From positions 48,128,972 through 48,192,971 of the forward strand of contig CM055066.1 of assembly GCA_029204045.2 (NCBI GenBank): 64,000 bases of DNA, given 5' to 3'. The notes beneath the pieces are model-generated. The model searched no databases. It was not told where the DNA came from and saw only the letters and a program-made list of their open reading frames with translations. The position numbers and the translations under genes were made by a program. Below, piece after piece: positions 24,780-34,138 of the stretch. The DNA is from Tillandsia leiboldiana (lineage: Eukaryota > Streptophyta > Magnoliopsida > Poales > Bromeliaceae). Position 1 is the stretch's first letter; every line of letters begins with the position of its first letter.

Positions 24780-26669
24780 CTACTTGAATAACCGATGTTG
24801 TGGCTCGGACCTTTGGTGGATTGAGGGAACTCCATCGAATTGATGTGTCTTTTGATTCCGTTGAGTTCGCTCCGTAGATGAAGTTGCCGAAGGATTCTTC
24901 TTTCTCTTTTTCGGGCACGTCTTCATCAAGTGTCCTTCAAGTCCACATTGGTGACAAGTTCTTCCTTTCAATTTAGTTGTGGAACTTGAAGCCTTCACAG
25001 TTTGGTTCTTTTTGAATCCCAAACCAGCTTTGCTTGTTTGACCTAATCCGGACATACGTTCAAGTTTTTTGGAACCGGTTGAAAGCCTTTGTATGTCGGA
25101 TTTGAGTTGATGAACCTGCTTGGTCAAAGCTTGGTTGGTGATATGAATTTCCTCAAACTGCTTTTCAAGAAAATCAATCTTGTTAATATGGGAATTAATG
25201 ATAGTTTTCGATTGATTTATCTTTTCTTGGAGGATTTTATTATTCTCCAATAAAAGTTCTCGTTCCTCCTCGAGATCATGAAGTTTGATCTTTAAAGCAT
25301 AATTCTCGTCCTGAACCTCAAGTCGTTGCTTCCTCAACTTCTTAATATGCTTAGCCATCTTCTTTGATTCCGTAAGAAGTTGTTGATATGCCTCAACGAG
25401 TTCTTCTTCGTCCGACTCCTCCTCAATTGATGACTCTCCATCGGATGTTGATGTTTCATGTAAAATCAAAGGAATAGAGTCAGTGATTAAAGATGACAAA
25501 CAAAAATTAGAAGAGGGAATTTGAGAAGCATGCAAAGCAACAACTTTATTCTTTTCCTCTTTACTTGAGGTCGATTCATCGGAAGTAGAATCGTCCCAAG
25601 TTTTTGCTTGCAAAGCCTTCTTTTTGTATGATTTCTTAGAAGGACAATCCGTTGAAATATGGCCGTTGCCTTTGCATCTATAGCATTGGATTTCCCCTTC
25701 GAAATCATCTTTTTCTTTTTCTTTAGAAGGTTTTGCAAATCTATTGAGTTTAGAGGATTTAGAACCCGATGATCCTTTAGATGGTTTCGAGGATGAAGAT
25801 CCATCGGTTCAATTCTTCCAAAACTTCCGACGAAATTTCTTTGTGATCCGCGCCAATTGTTCTTCAAAATCGGCAAAAGAGATTTCATCGTCGGAACTTG
25901 ATTCGCCATCTTCTTCCTTTGTTGATTTGAATGCAATACCTGTAAGCTTAGAAGAAGACTTGGAAGAAACTTGATTAGTAGGAAAAGTTATTTCATATGT
26001 TTGTAAAGCACCTACTAATTCCTCTATTCTCATGTCATCCGGATGATTAACGGTTTCAATGGCGGCAACCTTTGCCCTAAACCGTTCCGGAAGAGTCCGA
26101 AGTATCTTTCTTACAACTTTCGACTCCGGGATCTTTTCTCCTAAATTAGCACATGTGTTGATTATATCTTGAAATCTAGTGTAATAATCAGTAAACAACT
26201 CATGCTCATCCATATGAATAGAGTCAAATTGACTTGTAAGCATCTGGAGCTTTTGAATTTTTACTAGATTAGTACCCTCATGTGTAATTTTGAGAATATC
26301 CCAAATCTCCTTTGCAGTTTCACACGCGGAAATTCGTGTGAACTCGGTCGAAGAAAGAGAATTAAATAAAGCGTTCATACCTTTCCCATTGCAAGAAGAT
26401 CTTTCGATTTCCTCTTTGGACCATCTAGAGCGAGGTTTTGGGGTAGTAGAATTTCCTACTTCCTCAATAGGATGCACCCAACCGTATTCCACGGTTTGCC
26501 ATACCCGCTCATCAATTGCGATGAGAAAAGCTCTCATCCGCACTTTCCAATACGCATAATTGGTCCCATCAAAAAGAGGAGGTCTATAAATATTACCACT
26601 TTCACCCGACATGACAGATAAACCTAAAACCCTCTCTGATACCACTTGTTGGTTTTTAATAGGATCCAC
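24780..26669 (-). pseudogene. Copia gag polyprotein with one in-frame TGA
   Basis: From the ATG at 26669, just inside the 5' LTR edge and overlapping the PBS, a gag domain runs: FDGTNYAYWKVRMRAFLIA near residues 34-52, then SRWSKEEIERS, WDILKITHEGT, and LPERFRAKVAAIE around residue 210. This is the UBN2/Retrotran_gag family. A TGA at 25809-25811 stops the frame after 286 codons. The same frame then continues to 24780 with two CCHC knuckles (CYRCKGNGHISTDC and CHQCGLEGHLMKTC) and a coiled-coil-like Glu/Lys/Leu stretch between them. No frameshift is needed, only the single stop, so damage is light. Gag would form the virus-like particle in the cytoplasm. Confidence 0.88.
26634..26646 (-). other. 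Primer-binding site of copia element
   Basis: On the minus strand, two bases after the 5' LTR end (CCAACA), TGGTATCAGAGAG matches the complement of the initiator Met-tRNA 3' end. Confidence 0.9.
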
Positions 26670-27836
26670 AAGGATCTAAATAGGTACTATCAAACAACTA
26701 GAGGGGGGGTGAATAGGTGTAATACTCAAAAACCAATCTCAGTGCAAAAAAAAACAATGCGGAAAATAAAAATAGCACACCGAGATTTACATGAAAACTC
26801 CAATCCAGGAGAAAAAATCACGGGACCAACACGCAATAACAATCCACTAAGAAAAGAAGAATAACAAGGTGATTACCAACTCCACGGACTCAAACCCCTC
26901 CTTCAACTTCTTCGGATCTTGCACTCCACCGATTGCACGTCCACTGCACACGTTCGAATCCACGAACGCCACTCGGATCCACGAGCACCACTCGAATCCA
27001 CGAGCACATGTTTCGAATCCACGAAACGCCTTCAACACATCGAATCCACGATGCCGATTTTGGAAATCGTTGTTTTTCTTGGTGATGATAATCCACCGAA
27101 TACTTAGATTAAGAATAGATCAGAAAACACTATCTAAGTATTCATCAATTTGATTCTACAAGAATTAGGAGTTTGGAAACCCTAGAATCAAATTGATCAA
27201 TATAAACGAAGAAACATGAATTAATCGTGTTTTTCTTTCTTCTCTATATGTGGATTGATCCCTTTTTCCGGATACCCTAAAAGATGATATTAGGATCTAT
27301 TTATAGGTTAGAAACCTTTGGAAAGAGATAAGCATAAAAAACTGACTTAACATAATTTTTCCCGCACGACGGTCCGGACTGGATTTGGCCGATCCGGACT
27401 GTCGTCTTTTTTCAGCAATTTTTCTGAAAAAACAGTTCGGGGTCCGGACTGGAATTTCCTAATCCGGACTGTTCATGCGATTTCAGCAAACACATAGTTC
27501 GGGGTCCGGACTGAAACAGGGGAGGTCCAGACTGGAATTCCGCATGAACTAAACTATGTTCGGGGTCCGGACTGGAATGGTCTGATCCGGATCCTGAACA
27601 TCCAACTTGTCCAGTTTTTTATTTTTAAGCAATAAAAACTTATCCAAGTGTTTCTAAACTACACAAATGTATTCGGATCATCCACAATTCTTCAACTTCA
27701 ATCTTCAAGACTCAAAACACTGAGTGTCAACTTGAGCTCTTGTTGAATCTTCTCTGAGTCTTCGATTGCTGATTGATAATTTGATCACTTCAAGACTCCG
27801 ACTCAACTCACGAAATGTGCCAACACAAAAAGCCGT

Positions 27837-27840
<4 letters not shown>
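26647..27840 (-). repeat. 5' LTR of copia element (1194 bp)
   Basis: Near-identical to 21807-23067 except for scattered substitutions and a deletion of about 67 bp between short GATC-type repeats (at about 27680). Confidence 0.92.

Positions 27841-27920
<80 letters not shown>
27841..27920. repeat. (AT)n microsatellite
   Basis: About 40 AT units. It is the continuation of the AT tract split by the copia element. Confidence 0.95.
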
Positions 27921-27926
<6 letters not shown>

Positions 27927-28632
27927 CAGTTCACAAGAAAATGAAAAAAAAGAAGAAAATTTTCACACATCAAACACAGTTCACATAATTTTCTCATATT
28001 AGGGACAATACACTTTTAGTTTCAAAGGTTAAACATACAAAGATATCTCAATAACTACTTTCAATAAAGGTCTTGTCAAAGACGATTCTTTAGTTTGTCA
28101 CTACCTGAAACTATTTTTTATCCTGTAAATATACAACCTATAGTTATAATCTACCTAAGAAATGATAATTACAAAATAATTTATTTTCAAAAGTTATTGC
28201 AGAGGAATGGAGTCATTTATGTCATATTGTCAATAATTATTATTCTCTTCTTTTTGCAGAAAACATGACTTAATTCTAATATATTTATATAATAAAACAA
28301 GAGTCGATATTAACTATTTAAAGAAATTTTCATTTGTTATATGAAGTTAAAGAGATAATATAAATTAACTTCTCTTCGAATTTATATAATATACAATATC
28401 TTATTAGACTTGTAATTAAGATATGAAATAAAAATTGCATGCATTCAACAAGAAAAGAAGGTTAATTAGTACAAGATGCGGCGTGACAAGTTGCTGCAGG
28501 GGGTTTCACAATGATCCTGCTGCTAGAGAGAAATAGAATGCATGCAACTTGTCAAGAGAGGAACCTGTTAGAGAGAAATAGAATTAGCATCATTAATTCC
28601 CACCGAACCCTATGAAGGATCCAAAGATTCTA

Positions 28633-28636
<4 letters not shown>
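27921..28636. other. CACTA distal 5' region, no gene seen
   Basis: AT-rich unique-looking sequence between the AT repeat and the GA repeat. No coding similarity. It lies inside the CACTA boundaries. Confidence 0.4.

Positions 28637-28679
<43 letters not shown>
28637..28679. repeat. (GA)n microsatellite
   Basis: About 21 GA units. Confidence 0.95.
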
Positions 28680-28681
<2 letters not shown>

Positions 28682-28689
28682 CCTATTAG

Positions 28690-29080
28690 AGAAGAGGGAT
28701 TCATGGGAAGGGGAGGATGAGAGAGGGGAGGGAAGATGCCGTGGGCCGGGGGGGCGGGGCGATGTCGCAGGCCCCGGGAGGCAATGCCGCGGCCGGTGGG
28801 GGCGATGGTGCAAGCCGCGGGCTGGGAGGGGGGGGGCAATGCCGCGGCCGTCGGCTGGGAAGGGGGGTGGAGGCGATGGTGCGGGCCGGGATGGGCGAGA
28901 GGGGAGGGAAGATGCCGCGGGCCGGGGGGGTGGGGCAATGCAGCAGGCCCGTGGGGACGATGGTGCGCGCTGGGAGGAGACGATGCCGCGGGCTGGGAGA
29001 GGGGGTGCCGGCGATGCTACTGCTAGCTAGAAGAGGAAGGGTCGGAACGAGATGGGATCGAAGAAGAAAGAGGGAGAGGG
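28690..29080. repeat. GC-rich degenerate tandem repeats near CACTA end
   Basis: Blocks like GATGCCGCGGGCCGGG and GGGGGCGATGGTGC recur several times. Long Pro-rich frames on the minus strand and Gly-rich frames on the plus strand are by-products of composition, not protein families. Confidence 0.65.
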
Positions 29081-29237
29081 CACACGATTTTTTAGATGGA
29101 ATAGGGTTTTTTTTTTTTTTTTTGGAAATAGGGTTTTTTACTTTTGGGGGGAAAAAAGAATTTTTTTTATTTTGAGGGAAATAGAAAAAAATTACCATTT
29201 AGAAGGAATTTATTTTAACATTTTTTTCTTCATTAAT

Positions 29238-29351
29238 GTAGAGGCGGGTCTTTAAAACCGCCTTTAAACCGCCTCTACGATTATATAGTAGAAGTGGTTG
29301 AAAGAACCACCTCTTTACAACCGTCCCCTATGGTCATTTTTTCATGTAGTG
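29238..29351. mobile_element. CACTA right terminus with subterminal inverted repeats
   Basis: Read from outside inward (minus strand) the end is CACTACATGAAAAAATGACC, a classic CACTA terminal repeat with CACTA at the tip (29347-29351). Just inside lie GTAGAGGCGG (29238-29247) and its inverse CCGCCTCTAC (29269-29278), plus CCACTTC/AACCACCTC-type arms. Plant CACTA elements carry such subterminal repeats as TNPA-binding sites. The transposase genes run away from this end, as expected. The partner end is not in the window. Confidence 0.8.
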
Positions 29352-29552
29352 TCTTCTCGTCGGCTGCTTCTCCTATCAGCTGATGCCTCTGATGGCATGC
29401 ATCGCGTGCTGCGTTCTCATGCGACTGAGATCGGTCCGTACCGGGACGCGAATCCTTCTTCGGTTGACTCATTCTTCTGTCGGCTGATCTTTTTAGGCGA
29501 TGATATACGCTACGTGGCACTTCCCAAGGTGGCGAAAATTTTGGTCTCAACA
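29352..29552 (-). repeat. LTR fragment (same family as 59413-60612), cut by CACTA
   Basis: TCGGCTGCTTCTCCTATC, GATGGCATGCATCG and GAAAATTTTGGTCT blocks match 60415-60612 closely. It ends CTCAACA, equal to the LTR edge at 60612. The CACTA end interrupts it on the left. Confidence 0.8.
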
Positions 29553-30097
29553 CCTGCTGATTGCTCCGCATATTGATTTCATTCATGTTTACCTCCTATA
29601 CTTATGCTGATCATATCTATATTCCCTACTGATTTTATCTAGTCCATATTGCTTATATTATACCAGTAGGTACGACTTGCTCGTTTCCAGCTTGTTGTAC
29701 TCACTGGGATACATTTAGTTGTATCTCGAACTCTTTGGTAAGCCATTTTTCAAGTACCACAGGTTGTGGGATAGGAGACGATGTCGTGAGAACGATTGTT
29801 AGAACCGTCCCAGTTATTGATCGCGTTTAGTTGTGGTTGAATATATTGTTTTATTTGGTTTTCAGTTATAGTAGTTTTGGTTATGTTGTTGGATTACTAT
29901 TAAATTGTTTAAGTTGTTTAATTAGTAGCTTTGAATTGTGCTTGTACAAGCCGTGCGTGTATAGAAAAGACTCTATCCGAATGGATAGAGAATTTTCTAT
30001 ATGCGTGGCAGATCTGTTCACGTCCTGAAAATCAAGTTCTATTTTGATTTGTTAAAAAATATATATATTAGACGCTTTTAAAATCCGAAGTGTGACA
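29553..30097 (+). repeat. Truncated LTR end, related to solo LTR 1318-5948
   Basis: It contains CCAGTAGGTACGA(C)TTGCT, CACTGGGATACA, CATTTTTCAAGT and the terminal hairpin, in the same order as 5510-5948, and ends GAAGTGTGACA. The start is cut by the LTR fragment on its left. Confidence 0.8.
29951..30010 (+). other. Terminal LTR hairpin, copy 2
   Basis: Outer arms TATAGAAAA / TTTTCTATA and inner arms CTCTATCC / GGATAGAG, all perfect. The inner arms differ from copy 1 by paired changes. Confidence 0.75.
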
Positions 30098-30456
30098 CCC
30101 ACTTTTGTGATTAGGTTGCTTTATATTATTGTTTCTTCTAATTTCTCTTCAGATTACCAAGAGTGTAATACATAACAAATTCAGTAATGGTAATAATTGT
30201 GCAATAGACTACTCACATAAAGGCAATTTATGTACCAACTGCATTATTCATTCTGTGCTTTTATTAAGATTCACCGATGAAAAATATAACGAACTGTATA
30301 ATAGAATTTCATCTAACAAGAAAAAGGAAAAAAAAAAAATCGAATGCTCCAAGGAAAAGTAATATTATAGAATTATCCTTTATTTCGAATGGTTATCATC
30401 TAATGCCACCAACTTATCTTTATTGAGTACATAATTCCAAAACTAGTCCCTTTTAG
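30098..30456. other. AT-rich intergenic stretch
   Basis: No gene, repeat or element end recognised. Confidence 0.4.
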
Positions 30457-30625
30457 GCTTTGTTTGGCAAACGGGATAGGGGGGGATAAGGGGGTTATCT
30501 CCCACCTTATCCCCAAACAGGCTTTGTTGGGGGTGGGAACTGTTGTTCCCACCGCTTAGCAGGTTTTTTCCGGATAACCGGCTAAGGGGTGGGAACAACA
30601 GTTCCCACTCCTAGGTGGAATTAGT
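30457..30625. mobile_element. MITE-like palindromic block
   Basis: It starts TTA-GGCTTTGTTTGGCA, which looks like a Harbinger/Tourist-type end. It holds a 21-bp perfect inverted repeat (30533-30553 against 30588-30608), each arm itself a perfect inverted repeat. No clear right end or target duplication was found, so it is probably partial. Confidence 0.5.
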
Positions 30626-31732
30626 GTCCCACACTACCCAAAGCACTGCCCCGCACGCACTTCGAGGCATCCCTTTCCTTTCTTGCACTTTCTTCAATCG
30701 TCTTCCTCCTCTCCTCTATGCTTCATCTCCTCCCCTGTGCGACCTCTCCTCCCCTATGTGAAGCCAAGCCGTGCCCTAGCGATCCTCCTCTTCCTCGACC
30801 GAGCAGTGCCCTTGGTTCCTTCCTCTTCCTCAACTCTCCGATCCTCCTCTAGTTATCACCGCGGCGTGCGTTGGAGATCTTCATCTCCGATCGTCGCCCT
30901 AGCGATCGACCTATGCGAAATCGGTCGGAAAGTCCACGTTGGTGTGCTGTTTGTCATCCTCGAGTACCCATTGCGCTGCTCCTTTGCCTCGCTTATCTCG
31001 CCGGTGCCTCTGAGCTCTTGTAGCCGATACCCACGTACCATCTCGTGACCTCCTGTGGCATTCTGTGTGGCGTGGGATGGGGACCTGATTTCTTCTCTGT
31101 TGCGTTCTGTGAGTAGGGTTCCTCCTTTCTATCATCCAGATCTCCTCTGTGGCATCTTGTGAGTTGGTATCTTCTACTTGTCCGATCGGACCGTTGTTCG
31201 GCATCGTTGTTGGTCCGCATCCCTTAGGTGTTCGTGGAGAATGTGAGAATCCTTCACCTTGCCCGGTCGTTCCTGTGTGCGGTGTTTTCGTGGGTCCCGC
31301 TATCATATGTGCCTTTTCCTTCCCAGCGACCTTGCCAAACGTCGCACTATTGCCGTCCATTTGATTCTTGCCAGGTTCGGAACTCATCATACAGATATAA
31401 CATTGTGTATTATTGTTGTGAGTTTAGGCTGTAGCATCATCCTGTGTGCGTTGTTTGTGTGTATGCTGTCTATCCTCGCAGTTCTTTGTACGTCGCTTCC
31501 CTCAGGTCGAACTATACAACCCGAATCAAATTTGGTTACTCGCATTCCATAGCAATATAATTTCATACGGTATGATTACTCTCACTGGATATACTTACCT
31601 GTGCTATCCATGTTTCTATTGCCCAGTACCATAATATACATAGAGCTCAAATGCCACAATCTTGTCGTGCTATTGTTTCATGCATGCTCATGAAGGTTCT
31701 CTTTGCTATGCTCTAGCTGTGACAGTTCAGGT
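30626..31732. other. Unclassified GC-rich to mixed region
   Basis: CT-rich leader-like sequence from 30680 and a phrase like an LTR U5 near 31130-31300. The longest frames resemble no known family. It could be a diverged LTR fragment. The end at 31720 (GCTGTGACA) looks like an LTR edge. Confidence 0.35.
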
Positions 31733-31794
31733 TGTGATGACTCAGATCTCCGCGAAGGTCTTACGGAGTGAATTATGGCTTCTGGAGGCCTTTA

Positions 31795-33355
31795 GGCTGC
31801 GTTTGGTTCGGGGTTAAGCCAGTTCCCGCTAAACCGGGGATAGGTATAAAGTTGGGAACTAGAGCTTAATCTCGTTTGGGGATGGTTCTAGGGATAAGAG
31901 AATTTGTGTTTGGTTTATTAATGGGAATAGGAGGGATAAAGAGGATAAGAAGGGTAAATTACCTTTTTGCCCCCAAGAGTTAATATATGATAAAAGTTGT
32001 TAAAAATTGATTAGTTCGTTTTAATTAATAGATTAATAGTTTAAAAAAATAAAAGTAAAATTATAATCGTAATTAAAATATATTATTTAAAAATAATACA
32101 TTTAATTTAATAATTAATTTTTTCACTTAAAATTTAAATTTAAAATATAAAATTTCAACATTTTAATTTTAAGATTTACAATTATATAATATTAATTTTA
32201 AATAATTAATTTTTAACATAAATTTTTTTTAAAATTCGCAAAATTCGTATATTTGCTAAATATTTATAAATTTTTGCCCACGAGCTTTATTATGTCATTA
32301 AAATTTTCTAAACTCGTTTTTCTCATTTTAATTAATGGATTATTGGTTTAAGAAAATAAAAATAAATTTATAATCATAATTAAAATGTATTATTTAAAAC
32401 TTTTACATTTAATTTAATGTTAACTTTTTTCAAATTAAAATTAATAGATTAATGGTTTAAAAAAATGTGATAAAAGTTGTTAAAATCTAATTATTTCGTT
32501 TTAATTAATGGATTAATGGTTTACAAAAATAGAAATAAAATTATAATCATAATTAAATTATATTATTTAAAAATAATATTTAATTTAATATTTAATTTTT
32601 TCAAATTAAAATTTAAATTTAAAATATAAAATTTCAACATTTTAATTTTAAGATTTAAAATTTTATAATATTTATTTTAAATAATAAATTTTTAACATAA
32701 AATTTTTTAAAAATTTGAAAAAATCGTATATTTGCTAAATATTTGTAAATTTTTGCCCTCAAGCTTTATTAAAATCATTTTTTTTTCATTTTAATTAATG
32801 GATTAATGGTTTAAAAAAATAGAAATAAAATTATAATCATAATTAAATTATATTATTTAAAAATAATATTTTATTTAATAATTTATTTTTTCAAATTAAA
32901 ATTTAAATTTAAAATAAGATTTAAAATTTTATAATATTTATTTTAAATAATAAATTTTATAATATTTATTTTAAATAATAAATTTAAAATTTTATAATAT
33001 TAATTTGTGATGATGAGAGTGTATTGGGAAGAGAGAAAGGAGGTGGGATGAAGAAAAAGAGAGAGAGGAGAGAGGGATTTGTGATGATGAGAGTGTATTG
33101 GGAAGAGAGAAAGGAGGGAAGAGGAGAGAGAGTGAGGAGAGAGTTTTTATTAAAATAATATGTTGGGATGAGATAAAGTAGATAAGAAGGGTAATATGGT
33201 AAAAAATTTTATAGTAAAATAATAGGATGGGATTTGTTATACCAGCTATTCTCCCTATTCTGGGTTAAGCAATACCAGACGATTTCAGGTGCGTTTGGCA
33301 GAATAAGGGGGATAAGCCCGCTATTCCCGTTCCCGTTCTCAAAACAAATGCAGCC
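31795..33355. mobile_element. Non-autonomous PIF/Harbinger-type element (1561 bp)
   Basis: Ends are GGCTGCGTTTGGTTC and, inward from the right, GGCTGCATTTGTTTT (12 of 15 match), with target duplication tta (31792-31794 and 33356-33358). Removing it restores alignment to the LTR at 62835. There is no ORF. The centre (about 32020-33000) is very AT-rich with an imperfect ~300-bp tandem repeat. A 60-bp GA-rich duplication lies at 33004-33130. Confidence 0.85.
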
Positions 33356-33808
33356 TTAATGTGTGTTGGAGATGGTTGCGCGCAAATCGGACCTCAAAAT
33401 TGGACCCAGCACGAAATTTGGACTAAGAATACCTATCCGGATTCCTTTGACAAATTTTAGAAGTGGAATTTGGCAAAGCGGACATCGGATTTGGACTCAG
33501 TGCGCGAAAACAATAAAAATGGACTTTTTACTTGTATTTTTCGGAGCCCGGATGCCAAAACACGGATTTCGAGGCATTTGTTACTGTTCCGGTAGGATAG
33601 GGCAGCGCCAGCGGCGACGGGCAGTGGCGGAGCGCGGTGGCGCGGGCGCGGGCGCGGGCAGGCGCATGCGCGGCGGCGGGCAGGCCGGTCCACAAGTTTT
33701 GGCGTGCACCGGGACCAGCCAACGAAGGGCATGCTACGTGTCGTGCGCTGATTGGCGGATCAACGCACGCGCGACAGCGCACGCCTCGCGCCGGGCGCGA
33801 CGCACGGT

Positions 33809-33905
33809 GGACCCGCCGGGCCACGTGTCGCCCGCCAATTACCCCGCCGGGCCACGTGTCGCCCGCCAATTACCCCGCTGGGCCACGTGTCGCCCGCTCA
33901 TTGGC
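33809..33905 (+). promoter_or_regulatory. Tandem G-box repeats upstream of LTR TATA
   Basis: Three copies of a ~31-bp unit centred on GGCCACGTGTCGCCCGCC and followed by AATTACC or TCATTGG. Each has CACGTG, the plant G-box core. It lies about 230-320 bp before the TATA box at 34131. Confidence 0.65.
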
Positions 33906-34130
33906 GGGCGCAGTGACCCGGGCGGCCCACCGTGAACCGCGGCCCACGGTCCCCGCCGTGGACCGCCTCGCCACGTGGCGCACCGCGATTGGCGGGCGCG
34001 CGTGCACCGGGCGCGCGGGGCGCGGAGCGGGCAACATGGCGGGCCGAGAGGGATTCGAGCGCGCACAATAACGGGTCGGGCCCAATTTCGAGCGCCCGAA
34101 TCCGATTTCCTCTCCTTTTGTGGGCTGGGA

Positions 34131-34138
34131 TATAAATA
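34131..34138 (+). promoter_or_regulatory. TATA box of solo LTR
   Basis: TATAAATA at the same place as in the LTRs at 10318, 17502 and 63751. Confidence 0.7.

Noticed and set aside
28630..29198. Long Pro-rich (minus) and Gly-rich (plus) ORFs
   Set aside because: They come from a GC-rich degenerate tandem repeat and overlap on both strands in several frames.
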